From Cryobacterium sinapicolor (GTDB lineage Bacteria > Actinomycetota > Actinomycetes > Actinomycetales > Microbacteriaceae), in assembly GCF_004403465.1 (NCBI RefSeq), contig NZ_SOGQ01000055.1:52746-116745 (forward strand): DNA of 64,000 nucleotides. Direction: 5' to 3'. The position numbers and the translations under genes are program-made. The notes under the pieces were generated by a model. That model made no database searches. It worked only from the letters and a program-made list of their open reading frames with translations, and was not told where the DNA came from. This document shows, piece by piece, positions 37,614 through 46,976 of the stretch (position 1 is its first letter; the number at the start of each line of letters is the position of its first letter).

Positions 37614-38526
37614 GAATCGCCCCACCCCGCCCGACGTCGATCGGGTTGCCGCCTCGCGTGCCGCCGTGGCTGCGCGCCGCGCGCGCGCCGCAGTTAAAAA
37701 CCAGATCGCCGAGGGAAAACGCACCGCGCTCGAGGTGTTGGCCGCTGCGACCGACAGTCCGGAGGGCGTCGAAGGGCGCCTGCGAGTGACCGAGTTCCTG
37801 ATCAGCATTCCGGCCATCGGCGTCACCAAGATGCACCGCATCATGGAGAAGCTCGAGATCTCGCCGTCGAAGCGGCTGGGAGGACTGGGCAAGCACCAGC
37901 GCGACCGGCTGCGAGATTTTCTCACCACGCGCACCGCCGCCAGGCGGATGGATTCCTCCGCGAAGCTCGTCGTGCTCGCCGGTCCAACCGCGGTCGGCAA
38001 GGGAACCGTCGCGGCGCACATCCGTCAGCATTACCCGGACGTGCACCTGTCGGTGTCGGCCACGACGCGGGCACCTCGCCCGGGCGAGATCGAGGGTGTG
38101 AGCTATTTCTTCGTCGACGACGCCGAATTCGATCGGATGGTCGAGGCCGGCGAGTTGCTCGAGTGGGCCACCGTACACAACGCGTACCGCTACGGCACCC
38201 CGCGGGGCCCCGTCACGGGGGCTGTGAGCGAGGGCCACAGTGTGCTCCTGGAAATCGATATCCAGGGTGCTCGGTCCGTCCGCCGGGCCATGCCCGAGGC
38301 GCGACTGGTCTTCCTGCTCCCGCCGAGTTGGGACGAGCTGGTGCGCCGGCTGATCGGTCGGGGCACCGAGGCGCCCGCTGAACAGGCCCGCCGGCTCGAG
38401 ACCGCCAAGCTCGAATTGGCTGCCCAGGGGGAGTTCGATTACCGGGTCGTGAACCACGACGTGGGCGAAGCGGCCCGTGAGGTCGTAGACTTGATGAATC
38501 TGCGTCCGGCGCCGTTGCTGCCGTAG
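37606..38526 (+). CDS. gmk: mIHF-guanylate kinase fusion protein
   Basis: 306 residues combining two proteins. Residues about 10-106 match actinobacterial integration host factor (mIHF), a nucleoid protein with a helix-two-turn-helix DNA-binding motif: RVTEFLISIPAIGVTKMHRIMEKLEI then SPSKRLGGLGKHQRDRL. Residues 118-306 are a full guanylate kinase, with P-loop GPTAVGKG (126-133), SVSATTRAPRPGEIEGVSYFFV, and the GMP-binding and lid regions. The GTG at 37606 follows AGGAG by 6 bases. An internal ATG at 37948 (Met 115) sits in the linker and could give free Gmk. In mycobacteria mihF and gmk are separate adjacent genes. No stop or frameshift lies between the parts. Confidence 0.93.
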   Translation: MAENRPTPPDVDRVAASRAAVAARRARAAVKNQIAEGKRTALEVLAAATDSPEGVEGRLRVTEFLISIPAIGVTKMHRIMEKLEISPSKRLGGLGKHQRDRLRDFLTTRTAARRMDSSAKLVVLAGPTAVGKGTVAAHIRQHYPDVHLSVSATTRAPRPGEIEGVSYFFVDDAEFDRMVEAGELLEWATVHNAYRYGTPRGPVTGAVSEGHSVLLEIDIQGARSVRRAMPEARLVFLLPPSWDELVRRLIGRGTEAPAEQARRLETAKLELAAQGEFDYRVVNHDVGEAAREVVDLMNLRPAPLLP

Positions 38527-38587
38527 CGCCCGTTTTCCGTGATTCTGCGCGTTCCGCAGCACAAACCGCTCTGAAGGAGTGACACCA

Positions 38588-38845
38588 ATGGCTACCAAGC
38601 TCACTGGCATCATTGACCCGCCCATCGACGATCTGCTCACCAAGGTCGACTCCAAGTACGCCCTCGTGGTCTTCGCCTCCAAGCGCGCTCGTCAGATCAA
38701 CGACTACTACGCCGACCTGCACGAAGGCAGCCTGTTCGACAACGTCGGCCCGCTCGTCGACTCCACCGTCGACGACAAGCCGCTCTCCGTCGCGCTCCGC
38801 GAGATCAACGAGGACAAGCTCACCTCGCGTCCCATCGTCGAGTAA
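38588..38845 (+). CDS. rpoZ: DNA-directed RNA polymerase omega subunit
   Basis: Small RNA polymerase subunit that aids beta' folding. The 85-residue protein includes [35 protein letters not shown] and the C-terminal [18 protein letters not shown] at 38588 is preferred; GTG at 38579 overlaps the GAAGGAG ribosome binding site. It follows gmk by 61 bases, the usual gmk-rpoZ-coaBC order. Confidence 0.95.
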   Translation: MATKLTGIIDPPIDDLLTKVDSKYALVVFASKRARQINDYYADLHEGSLFDNVGPLVDSTVDDKPLSVALREINEDKLTSRPIVE

Positions 38846-38866
38846 CGCACCCACCAAGCGCGCAGG

Positions 38867-40093
38867 ATGTCGTCGGGTCGCACGATCGTCGTCGGGATAA
38901 CCGGCGGCATCGCTGCCTACAAGGCCGTCAACGTCGTGCGCGCTTTCGTGTTGCGGGGGGACTTCGTGCACGTCGTGGCGACGCCGGCGGCGCTCCGCTT
39001 CGTCGGCAAGCCCACCCTGGAGGCCATCTCCCGCAACCCCGTGCACACCGACCTCTATGAGGGCGTCGCCGAGGTGCGGCACGTGGCCATCGGCCAGTCC
39101 GCCGATCTGATCGTCGTCGCTCCGGCCACCGCGAACAGCATCGCCAAGCTCGCCGCCGGCCTCGCCGACGACCTGCTCGGCAACACCATCCTGGCCAGCA
39201 CCGCCCCGCTCGTGATCGCTCCGGCGATGCACACCGAGATGTGGAACAACGCGGCCACGGTCGCGAATGTGGCCACCCTGCGTTCCCGCGGCGTCATCGT
39301 CGTCGGCCCGGGCGTCGGCCAGCTGACCGGCTCCGACACCGGGGCCGGCCGGATGGAAGAGCCCGACACCATCGTCGCCGCGGCCCTGGCGGCCCTCGCC
39401 GACGCCGACCGTGACGCCGGGGTGCTTGCCGGTGCGGGCGCCGCCCTGGCCGGCAAGCACGTCGTGATCACCGCCGGCGGCACCCGTGAACCCCTCGACC
39501 CGGTGCGATTCCTCGGCAACCGCTCCAGTGGCAAGCAGGGGGTCGCCCTGGCGCACGCCGCCTTGGCCCGGGGCGCCACCGTGACCCTGATCGCCGCGAA
39601 CCTCGAGGTCGCCCCGCCCACGGAGGTGGAGCTGCGAGCCGTGGGGTCCGCGCTCGAACTCGAGGTGGCCGTGACCGCCGCCGCCGCCGTGGCCGACGTC
39701 GTGATCATGGCGGCAGCGGTCGCCGACTACCGGCCGGTCGCGGCGCGCGCCGACAAGATCAAGAAAGACGAGACCGGCGGCACCATGCTGCTGGAACTGA
39801 CCCGCAACCCCGACATCCTCGCCGGGCTAGCACGGACGAAGCGGTCGGGCCAGGTCCTGATCGGGTTCGCCGCCGAGACGGAGACGGATTCGGTTCGCCT
39901 GCTCGAGCTCGGCCGCGAGAAGATGGCGCGGAAGGGCTGCGACTTCCTGGTGGTCAACCGCGTGGGCTGGGCGGAGGGTTTCGCCTCGGACCGTAACGCG
40001 ATCACGGTGCTCGATCACGGCGGAGATATAGTGTGTGAGGCCTCGGGGAGCAAGTTGTCGGTGGCCGGTCGCATCCTTGACCTGATCACCTGA
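38867..40093 (+). CDS. coaBC: Bifunctional phosphopantothenoylcysteine decarboxylase / phosphopantothenate--cysteine ligase
   Basis: Two successive steps of coenzyme A synthesis. In the 408-residue protein, the N-terminal flavoprotein half has VGITGGIAAYKA, a His in VRHVAIGQSADLIVVAPATANS, and APAMHTEMW. The C-terminal ligase half has ITAGGTREPLDPVRFLGNRSSGKQG and AAAVADYRP, with KIKK for nucleotide handling. It starts 21 bases after rpoZ. metK follows after 124 bases. Confidence 0.96.
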   Translation: MSSGRTIVVGITGGIAAYKAVNVVRAFVLRGDFVHVVATPAALRFVGKPTLEAISRNPVHTDLYEGVAEVRHVAIGQSADLIVVAPATANSIAKLAAGLADDLLGNTILASTAPLVIAPAMHTEMWNNAATVANVATLRSRGVIVVGPGVGQLTGSDTGAGRMEEPDTIVAAALAALADADRDAGVLAGAGAALAGKHVVITAGGTREPLDPVRFLGNRSSGKQGVALAHAALARGATVTLIAANLEVAPPTEVELRAVGSALELEVAVTAAAAVADVVIMAAAVADYRPVAARADKIKKDETGGTMLLELTRNPDILAGLARTKRSGQVLIGFAAETETDSVRLLELGREKMARKGCDFLVVNRVGWAEGFASDRNAITVLDHGGDIVCEASGSKLSVAGRILDLIT

Positions 40094-40217
40094 GTCGGTC
40101 CCGGGCATCCGGTCACTGTCGTTACAGCTTGCCGGCAACGGCGGCGCTCGTCACCGCTGCTGATCCTTTTCCATGTTCTTTTCTTCCCTACGTTGTTCAG
40201 CAACAGAGACGGGCCAG

Positions 40218-41411
40218 ATGCGCGATCTACGCCTCTTCACTTCGGAGTCGGTAACCGAGGGTCACCCTGACAAGATCTGCGACCAGATCTCCGACAGTAT
40301 TCTCGACGCACTCCTGAGGGAAGACCCGCACAGCCGGGTCGCCGTCGAGACCCTCGTCACCACCGGTCTCGTGCACGTCGCCGGCGAGGTCACCACGGAG
40401 GCCTACGTCGAGATCCCGTCAATCGTGCGCAAATGCATCACTGACATCGGCTACGACTCCTCGGACGTCTGGTTCGACGGCCGCTCCTGCGGTGTCGAGA
40501 TCTCCATCGGTGGCCAGTCGCCCGACATCGCGCAGGGCGTGGACAACGCCTTCGAACGCCGGGAGGAATCCAGCGTCGAGGACTTCGACCGCCAGGGCGC
40601 CGGCGACCAGGGCATCATGTTCGGTTACGCCACGCGGGAGACCCCCGAGCTGATGCCGATCCCGATCTGGATCGCGCACCGCCTCGCCGAACGCCTCGCC
40701 GAGGTGCGCAAGTCCGGCGAGCTCGACTACCTCCGGCCCGACGGCAAGACGCAGGTCACCATCGGCTACGACGGCATCACGCCGCGCACGGTCCAGACCG
40801 TCGTGCTCTCGACCCAGCACTCGCCGAAGGTGTCCAACGAGCAGCTGCGCTCGGAGGTCGAGGAACTCGTCATCCGCCCGGTGCTGGGCCGCGTGGAGCT
40901 GGACTCGTCCGGGCTGAACATGCTGATCAACCCGACCGGGCGATTCGAGATCGGCGGCCCCCAGGGCGACGCCGGCCTCACCGGCCGCAAGATCATCATC
41001 GACACCTACGGCGGATCCAGCCGACACGGCGGTGGGGCGTTCAGCGGCAAGGACCCGTCGAAGGTCGACCGCTCGGCCGCCTACGCCATGCGCTGGGTGG
41101 CCAAGAATGCCGTGGCCGCCGGGCTGGCGGAGCGTCTCGAGATCCAGGTGGCCTACGCCATCGGCAAGGCCTCACCCGTCGGACTCTACGTGGAGACCTT
41201 CGGCACCGGGGTCATGGCCGACCGCGACATCACCGCGGCGATCCGGGAGGTCTTCGACTTGCGCCCGGCCGCGATCATCCACTCGCTCGACCTACTGCGC
41301 CCGATCTACGCGCAGACCGCCGCCTACGGCCACTTCGGCCGTGAGCTTCCCGACTTCACCTGGGAGCGCCTCGACCGGGTCGCCGAGCTGAGAAGCGCTG
41401 CCGGACTGTGA
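40218..41411 (+). CDS. metK: S-adenosylmethionine synthase
   Basis: Forms SAM from methionine and ATP. The 397-residue protein has [20 protein letters not shown] at the N-terminus, the [12 protein letters not shown] hexapeptide signature, and [22 protein letters not shown] at 40218 is chosen since the conserved region begins three residues later; an upstream ATG at 40173 would add 15 unconserved residues. The 124-base upstream region contains no SAM riboswitch that I can recognise. Confidence 0.97.
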   Translation: MRDLRLFTSESVTEGHPDKICDQISDSILDALLREDPHSRVAVETLVTTGLVHVAGEVTTEAYVEIPSIVRKCITDIGYDSSDVWFDGRSCGVEISIGGQSPDIAQGVDNAFERREESSVEDFDRQGAGDQGIMFGYATRETPELMPIPIWIAHRLAERLAEVRKSGELDYLRPDGKTQVTIGYDGITPRTVQTVVLSTQHSPKVSNEQLRSEVEELVIRPVLGRVELDSSGLNMLINPTGRFEIGGPQGDAGLTGRKIIIDTYGGSSRHGGGAFSGKDPSKVDRSAAYAMRWVAKNAVAAGLAERLEIQVAYAIGKASPVGLYVETFGTGVMADRDITAAIREVFDLRPAAIIHSLDLLRPIYAQTAAYGHFGRELPDFTWERLDRVAELRSAAGL

Positions 41412-41447
41412 CCCGGCACACACTGTGACCCGGCAGGCGCGCCGCCG

Positions 41448-43556
41448 ATGACCCGCCCAGGCCTCGTGGCCCGGGTGCTCATCGACTCGCCGCTGCCGCA
41501 GCTCGATCACCTGTTCGACTACAGCATCCCCGACGAGCTCGCCGGAATCGCGCTGCCCGGCGTGCGCGTGCGGGTTCCGCTGCGCTCGGCGGGCCGCGTC
41601 GCCGACGGGTACCTGATCGAGGTGCTCGGCGCTGCCGCACCGGACAGAAACCCGGAGGCGCTGGCCGGACTCGACGCGGGCACCGACTTCCGGGGCGCGC
41701 TCAGCCCGATGGACAGTGTGGTCTCCGCCGCCCAGGTGCTCACGCCCGAGGTGTGGCAGCTCGCACGCCGGGTGGCCGACCGGGCCTCCGGGAACGCGAG
41801 CGACATCATCCGTCTCGCCGTGCCCCCTCGCCAGGTGCGGGTGGAGAAGGCCTGGCTGGCGGCGCGGGCAGCGGAGGCCGTCGCACCGGTCGACGGGACG
41901 GCGGGGGTAGCCGCCGCCGGCGAGACTGCCGTTGCCGCTGGCGCTGCCGGTGGTGTTGCCGCTGACGCCGTTGCCGACCCGGCCGGCCCCGCGGCGCGGC
42001 CGTTCGCCGACTACCCGGCCGGCACCCTCGACACGGCCGTCGCCGACCGCGCCCGCCTCTGCGTCGCGGCAGTGACCGACCTCCGGCTGCTCCCGGACGG
42101 GCAGACCATCGGGCAGTGGGCGATCACCCTGGCCGAACTGGCGGTGGCCAGCCTGGCCGCCGGGCACAGCGCGATCCTGGTCGTGCCGGACTACCGCGAT
42201 CAGGACCAGCTGCAGGCCGCCCTCGACCTGGTGGCCCCGACCGGCTCGGTCAGCCGGGTCGACGCGCGGCAGTCGAACCCGGACCGCTACCTGGCCTTCC
42301 TGGCCGCCCTCGCCCCGGCTCCGCGAATCGTGGTGGGCAACCGTTCGGCCGTCTACGCGCCGGCCCACGACCTCGGTCTGATCGCGCTCTTCGACGACGG
42401 CGACCCGCTGCACGGCGAACCGCTCAGCCCTTACGTTCACGCGCGCGACGCCGCGCTCGTGCGCCAGGGCCAGTCCGGTTGCGCCCTCGTCTTCCTCGGT
42501 CACACCCGCACCGTCGAGGTGCAGCGGCTGGTCGAGCTGGGCTGGCTCACCGCGGTGCACCCCGCCAGGAACCGGCATCCGCGGGTCATCCCCACCGACT
42601 TCCAGTCCGAGCCGGACCAGCAGGCGCGCGCCGCGCGCATCCCGACGGCCGCGTGGCGGGCCGCGAAGGAGTCGCTCGCCCAGGGGCCCGTGCTGGTGCA
42701 GGTGGCCAGCCCCGGCTACGCGCCGATGCTCGCTTGCCAGAGCTGCAAAAAGGCCGCCCGCTGCATCACCTGCCAGGGGCCGCTCGCCCTGGCCTCGAAA
42801 AACTCCACCCCGTCGTGCCGCTGGTGCGGGGCACTGGCCGCCAACTGGGGCTGCACGCACTGCGAGGGGCGGTCTCTGCGGGTCGTCACCCTCGGCACCG
42901 GGCGCACCGCCGAAGAACTCGGCCGGGCGTTCCCCGGTGCGCGCATCATCGTCGCCGACGGCGACCACCCGCTGCAGCACCTCGGCCCCGAACCGGCCCT
43001 GGTGATCGCCACCCGCGGCGCCGAGCCCATCCCCACGGGCGGGTACCGGGCCATCCTGCTGCTCGACGGCGAACGGATGCTCGCCCGGGAGTCCCTCCGG
43101 GTGGGGGAGGACTGCCTGCGCTGGTGGTGCAACGCCGCGGCCCTCGCGGCCCCGGGCGCCGCCGTGGTCCTGGTCGGCGTGGGCGGTCTCGTTGCACGGG
43201 CCCTCAACTCCTGGCAGCCCGAGATGCTCGCCGCGTCGGAGCTGGCCGACCGCCGCGCGCTGAGGTTCCCGCCTGCCGTGCGGGCGGCATCCGTCACCGG
43301 AACCGACGCGGATGTGGCCGCGGCTCTGGCAGACCTCGCCGCAATGGACGGCATCGACGTGCTGGGCCCGGTCACCACGGAGGACCCTCTCGTGCGGGCG
43401 ATCGTCAGGCTGCCCTACGCCAGTGGCGACGAGGTGGCCCGCGCCCTCAAGGCCGCCATCGTGCGGAACGCCGCCCGCCGCCGGCGCCCGAAGGGGGCCG
43501 CCTTCCGCCCCGCACCTACACTCAAAGTACGATTCGACGACCCGGAGCTGCTCTAA
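41448..43556 (+). CDS. priA: Primosomal protein N' (actinobacterial PriA, no ATP-binding loop)
   Basis: Replication-restart protein. The 702-residue protein retains the N-terminal DNA-binding domain (DHLFDYSIPDELAG) and the zinc module LACQSCKKAARCITCQGPL followed by CRWCG and CTHC. The Walker A GxGKT loop is missing: the matching place reads ILVVPDYRDQDQL. The DEXH box is replaced by LIALFDDGDP. This is the known actinobacterial form, so it is unlikely to be an active helicase. An Ala/Gly-rich insert (about residues 145-185) is low complexity. It is tightly linked to fmt: the stop abuts its ATG. Confidence 0.93.
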   Translation: MTRPGLVARVLIDSPLPQLDHLFDYSIPDELAGIALPGVRVRVPLRSAGRVADGYLIEVLGAAAPDRNPEALAGLDAGTDFRGALSPMDSVVSAAQVLTPEVWQLARRVADRASGNASDIIRLAVPPRQVRVEKAWLAARAAEAVAPVDGTAGVAAAGETAVAAGAAGGVAADAVADPAGPAARPFADYPAGTLDTAVADRARLCVAAVTDLRLLPDGQTIGQWAITLAELAVASLAAGHSAILVVPDYRDQDQLQAALDLVAPTGSVSRVDARQSNPDRYLAFLAALAPAPRIVVGNRSAVYAPAHDLGLIALFDDGDPLHGEPLSPYVHARDAALVRQGQSGCALVFLGHTRTVEVQRLVELGWLTAVHPARNRHPRVIPTDFQSEPDQQARAARIPTAAWRAAKESLAQGPVLVQVASPGYAPMLACQSCKKAARCITCQGPLALASKNSTPSCRWCGALAANWGCTHCEGRSLRVVTLGTGRTAEELGRAFPGARIIVADGDHPLQHLGPEPALVIATRGAEPIPTGGYRAILLLDGERMLARESLRVGEDCLRWWCNAAALAAPGAAVVLVGVGGLVARALNSWQPEMLAASELADRRALRFPPAVRAASVTGTDADVAAALADLAAMDGIDVLGPVTTEDPLVRAIVRLPYASGDEVARALKAAIVRNAARRRRPKGAAFRPAPTLKVRFDDPELL

Positions 43557-44474
43557 ATGAAACTCGTCTTCGCCGGCACGCCCCAGGCGGCCGTGCCCAG
43601 CCTGGTCGCCCTGGCCCAGTCCCACCACGACCTGGCGGCCGTGATCACCCGGGCGGATGCCCCAGTGGGCCGCAAACGCGTGCTCACCCCGTCGCCGCTC
43701 GCGCGGGCGGCCGCGGAACGCGGATTGCCCCTGATCAAGACCAACCGACTCGACGAGGCTGCGACCGCGGAGATCGCCGCGCTGCAGCCCGACCTCGGCG
43801 TCATCGTGGCCTACGGCGGGCTCGTGCGCGAACCGCTCTTGTCGGTGCCCCGGCTCGGCTGGATCAACCTGCACTTCTCCCTGCTTCCGCGCTGGCGCGG
43901 CGCCGCGCCCGTGCAGCACGCCCTGATCGCCGGCGATGAGCTGACCGGGGCCGCCGTGTTCCAGTTGGTGCCGGAGCTTGACGCCGGAGCCGTGTTCGGC
44001 CAGTCCGAGCAGACCATCGCCGAGGGCGACACTGCGGGCAGTCTGCTGCAGAGCCTCAGCGACAGCGGCGCTAGTCTGCTGCTGCAGGTGATCGATGCCC
44101 TCGAGGCGGGCAGCATCCAGGGGACCCCGCAGTCCGGCCCGGTCACCCTGGCCCCCAAGCTGACCCTCGCGGATGCCCGCATCGACTGGACCGGCTCGGC
44201 GGACTCGGTGCGCAACCGGGTGCGCGGCGTCACCCCGGAACCGGGCGCGTTCACGGTGCTCGGCGACGCCCGCCTCAAACTGCAGGCCGTTGCCCTGACC
44301 CAGGGTTGCGAGCCCCAACCGGCCGGCCTGATCCGCGAGATCGACAAGAAAGTGCTGATTGGTACGGGGACCGAGCCGCTCGAGCTGGTCACCGTGCAAC
44401 CGGCCGGAAAGACACAGATGAAGGCAATCGACTGGTGGCGTGGAGTGAATGTGACGGAGGTGGTCGCCTCATGA
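43557..44474 (+). CDS. fmt: Methionyl-tRNA formyltransferase
   Basis: Formylates initiator Met-tRNA using 10-formyl-THF. The 305-residue protein has MKLVFAGTPQAAVPSL at the N-terminus, the catalytic region NLHFSLLPRWRGAAPVQ (104-120), and DAGAVFGQSEQTI. It abuts priA and overlaps rsmB by 4 bases (ATGA). Confidence 0.96.
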   Translation: MKLVFAGTPQAAVPSLVALAQSHHDLAAVITRADAPVGRKRVLTPSPLARAAAERGLPLIKTNRLDEAATAEIAALQPDLGVIVAYGGLVREPLLSVPRLGWINLHFSLLPRWRGAAPVQHALIAGDELTGAAVFQLVPELDAGAVFGQSEQTIAEGDTAGSLLQSLSDSGASLLLQVIDALEAGSIQGTPQSGPVTLAPKLTLADARIDWTGSADSVRNRVRGVTPEPGAFTVLGDARLKLQAVALTQGCEPQPAGLIREIDKKVLIGTGTEPLELVTVQPAGKTQMKAIDWWRGVNVTEVVAS

Positions 44475-45904
44475 GCGACGACCGCGGAGAGAGCCCCGCG
44501 CAGGGCGGCCGGCGGCCGGCGACGAAGCAGACCGACTTCGTGCAACCGGCCCGACGGGTGGCCTACGAGGTCATCGCCGCCGTGCGGGAATCCGACGCCT
44601 ACGCGAACCTGCTGCTGCCCACCCGCATCAAGCGGGCGGCGCTCGGCACTGCGGATGCTGCGCTGGCCACCGAACTGACCTACGGAACCCTGCGCATGCA
44701 GGGCTTCTACGACCGAGTGATCGCCGACGCGGCCGGTCGGCCGGTCAACGCCATCGACCCGGCCATCCTGGACGTGCTGCGCCTCGGCGCGCACCAGCTG
44801 CTCGCCACCCGGGTCGCCACCCATGCCGCCGTGAACGAGTCCGTCGAACTCGCCCGTCAGGTGGGCTCCCGCGCCGCCACCGGCTTCACGAACGGGGTGC
44901 TGCGCACCATCTCGCGCTCCAGCGCCGAGGAATGGCGTGAGCGCGTGCTCAGCGAAGCTGGCAGCGACGACGACCGCCTCGCCGCGGAACACTCGCACCC
45001 GGTCTGGGTGGTGCGCGCATTCCGCCAGTCCCTGCGCCTCGAGGGCCGGGAGGCCGAGCTCGAGGAGCTGCTGGCCGCCGACAACGCCGCGCCCAAGGTG
45101 AACATGGTGATCCTGCCCGGCCTCAGCAACACTGAGGACACGGATGGGCTGGGTGTTCCCAACGACTTCTCGCCCACCGGCTTCATGCTGGCCGGCGGCG
45201 ACCCGGTGCACCTGATGCAGGACAGCGGCGGCCGGCTCCGGGTGCAGGACGAGGGCTCCCAGCTGGCGGCTCTCACCCTCAGCCGGGCCCGCCCGGTCAC
45301 GCCGGGGGAGCGCTGGCTCGACCTGTGCGCCGGACCCGGCGGCAAGGCCGCGCTGCTCGCCGCCGAGGCGCTGGCCGGCGGGGCCACCCTCGTCGCCAAC
45401 GAGCTCGTCCCCGCCCGCGCCGCCCTCGTGCGCAAGGCGCTGGCCGCCGTGCCCGCCGAGGTACCGGTCTGGGAGCAGGACGGCACCCGGTTCGGCGACG
45501 ACCACCCCGGGGAATTCGACCGGATCCTGCTCGACGCGCCGTGCACCGGGCTCGGCGCGCTGCGCCGCCGCCCGGAGGCCCGCTGGCGCAAGCAGCCCAA
45601 GGACGTCGCCGAACTCTCCGACCTGCAGTCCGGCCTGATCCATGCGGCCCTCGGCGCGCTCAAGCCGGGCGGGGTGCTGGCGTATGTCACCTGCTCGCCG
45701 CACATCGCGGAGACTCGCGGGATCGTCGCCACCGCCCTCAAGAAGTGGGAGGGACGCGTGAGCGCCCTGGACACGGCATCCGTGCTGCAGGGGTTGAGCA
45801 GTTCGGAGCTCGACCTGGCCGGCGCCGAAGGAAGCGTGCAGCTGTGGCCGCACCGGCACGGCACCGACGCCATGTTCATCACCCTGCTCGAGCGCACCGC
45901 GTAG
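44471..45904 (+). CDS. rsmB: 16S rRNA (cytosine-5)-methyltransferase RsmB
   Basis: SAM-dependent m5C methyltransferase of the NOL1/NOP2/Sun family, fused to an N-terminal NusB-like RNA-binding domain. The 477-residue protein has a NusB-like part at about 20-165 (ARRVAYEVIAAVRESDAYANLLL). The methyltransferase has LDLCAGPGGKAALLA for SAM, and the two catalytic cysteines lie in DAPCTGLGALRRRPEARW and YVTCSPH. The start overlaps fmt; GGAGG lies 9 bases upstream. Confidence 0.94.
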   Translation: MSDDRGESPAQGGRRPATKQTDFVQPARRVAYEVIAAVRESDAYANLLLPTRIKRAALGTADAALATELTYGTLRMQGFYDRVIADAAGRPVNAIDPAILDVLRLGAHQLLATRVATHAAVNESVELARQVGSRAATGFTNGVLRTISRSSAEEWRERVLSEAGSDDDRLAAEHSHPVWVVRAFRQSLRLEGREAELEELLAADNAAPKVNMVILPGLSNTEDTDGLGVPNDFSPTGFMLAGGDPVHLMQDSGGRLRVQDEGSQLAALTLSRARPVTPGERWLDLCAGPGGKAALLAAEALAGGATLVANELVPARAALVRKALAAVPAEVPVWEQDGTRFGDDHPGEFDRILLDAPCTGLGALRRRPEARWRKQPKDVAELSDLQSGLIHAALGALKPGGVLAYVTCSPHIAETRGIVATALKKWEGRVSALDTASVLQGLSSSELDLAGAEGSVQLWPHRHGTDAMFITLLERTA

Positions 45905-45922
45905 CCGCCGGGCCGGCCGCAG

Positions 45923-45935
45923 TAGGGTGAAGGCA
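45923..45935 (+). promoter_or_regulatory. Candidate -10 box for a leaderless rpe mRNA
   Basis: TAGGGT (45923-45928) ends six bases before the rpe ATG. The intervening GAAGGC is too close to the start codon for an efficient ribosome binding site. Confidence 0.45.
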
Positions 45936-46603
45936 TGGTCACCCGGATAAACCCCAGCATCCTCGCCGCCGACTTCGCCAATCTCGAACGGGACCTGGGG
46001 CGCATCCGCACCGCCGACCTCGTTCACGTCGACATCATGGACAACCACTTCGTGCCGAACCTGACGTTCGGCCCGCCGGTCGTCGACCGCCTCGCCCAGG
46101 TCTCCCCGCTGCCCTTCGACCTGCACCTGATGATCGAGAACCCGGAGCGCTGGGCGCCCGGCTACGCCGAGGCGGGCGCGTTCTCGGTCACCTTCCACGC
46201 GGAGTCCACCACCAACCCGGTCGCTCTGGCCCGCACACTGCGCTCGATCGGCGCCCGGGCCGGTATCGCCCTCAAGCCCGGCACGGCCATCGAGCCCTAC
46301 CTCGAGCTGCTGCCCGAGTTCGACCAGGTGCTCGTGATGACGGTCGAACCCGGCTTCGGCGGGCAGAGCTTCATGCCCTCCACCATGCGCAAGCTCCGCA
46401 CTCTGTCGGACGCCGTGAGGAAGTCCGGCCTGGACGTCTGGTTGCAGGTCGACGGCGGTATCACCGAGGACACCATCGTGATCGCCGCCGAGGCCGGGGC
46501 GAACACCTTCGTCGCCGGCTCCAGCGTGTTCAACGCCGCCGACCCGGCGAAGCAGATCGCCCTGCTGCGTGCCGCCGCGACCGAACACCGGCACGCGCAC
46601 TAG
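45935..46603 (+). CDS. rpe: Ribulose-phosphate 3-epimerase
   Basis: TIM-barrel enzyme of the pentose phosphate pathway interconverting ribulose 5-P and xylulose 5-P. The 222-residue protein contains RINPSILAADFANLERDL, VDIMDNHFVPNLTFGPPV with metal ligands, VMTVEPGFGGQSFM and QVDGGI. hisE starts 12 bases later under its own apparent -10 box. Confidence 0.96.
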   Translation: MVTRINPSILAADFANLERDLGRIRTADLVHVDIMDNHFVPNLTFGPPVVDRLAQVSPLPFDLHLMIENPERWAPGYAEAGAFSVTFHAESTTNPVALARTLRSIGARAGIALKPGTAIEPYLELLPEFDQVLVMTVEPGFGGQSFMPSTMRKLRTLSDAVRKSGLDVWLQVDGGITEDTIVIAAEAGANTFVAGSSVFNAADPAKQIALLRAAATEHRHAH

Positions 46604-46616
46604 TACCCTAGACAAG
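46604..46616 (+). promoter_or_regulatory. Candidate -10 box for a leaderless hisE mRNA
   Basis: TACCCT (46604-46609) ends six bases before the hisE GTG, directly after the rpe stop. No ribosome binding site is present. Confidence 0.5.
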
Positions 46617-46879
46617 TGAAGACTTTTGACGACCTGTTCGCTGAACTGAGCGACAAGGCACGGACCCGCCCCGACGGCTCGGGGACCGTGCGTGAACTCG
46701 ATGCCGGCGTGCATGCCATCGGCAAGAAGATCGTCGAAGAGGCCGCCGAGGTCTGGATGGCCGCCGAGTTCCAGAGCGACGACGAGACCGCCGCCGAAAT
46801 GAGCCAGCTGCTCTACCACGTGCAGGTGATGATGCTGGCGAAGGGGCTGACCCCCGCCGACCTGTACCGCCATCTGTGA
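46616..46879 (+). CDS. hisE: Phosphoribosyl-ATP pyrophosphatase
   Basis: Second step of histidine synthesis, removing pyrophosphate from PR-ATP. The 87-residue all-helical MazG-like protein includes [30 protein letters not shown] with the metal-binding EExxE-type motif, and [14 protein letters not shown]. The stop codon lies inside the first of two TGACGCGTCA palindromes. Confidence 0.95.
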   Translation: MKTFDDLFAELSDKARTRPDGSGTVRELDAGVHAIGKKIVEEAAEVWMAAEFQSDDETAAEMSQLLYHVQVMMLAKGLTPADLYRHL

Positions 46880-46905
46880 CGCGTCACCTTGTCCGTGACG
46901 CGTCA
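46876..46905. promoter_or_regulatory. Paired TGACGCGTCA palindromes between hisE and hisG
   Basis: The 10-bp palindrome TGACGCGTCA occurs at 46877-46886 (part of a 12-bp palindrome from 46876) and at 46896-46905, starts 19 bases apart. The copies can also pair with each other to form a 10-bp stem with a 9-base loop. It could be an attenuator or processing hairpin, or a two-site operator before hisG. Confidence 0.55.
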
Positions 46906-46976
46906 ACCGAGAGACCCCACCCGGTTCACCCCGTGAGACCTGCTAGCCAGAACCTGAAGACGCAGAGAGTGCCCCA

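Noticed and set aside
40094..40217. SAM riboswitch before metK
   Set aside because: The 124-base region shows no recognisable SAM aptamer core or terminator by eye; only weak GC-rich pairing is possible.
41292..46906. Very long antisense open frames (over 1000 codons each) opposite metK, priA, fmt, rsmB and rpe
   Set aside because: They mirror strongly conserved genes on the plus strand, have no recognisable domains and arise from high-GC codon structure. The same applies to the 800-960-codon antisense frames opposite trpA-gltB and gltB.
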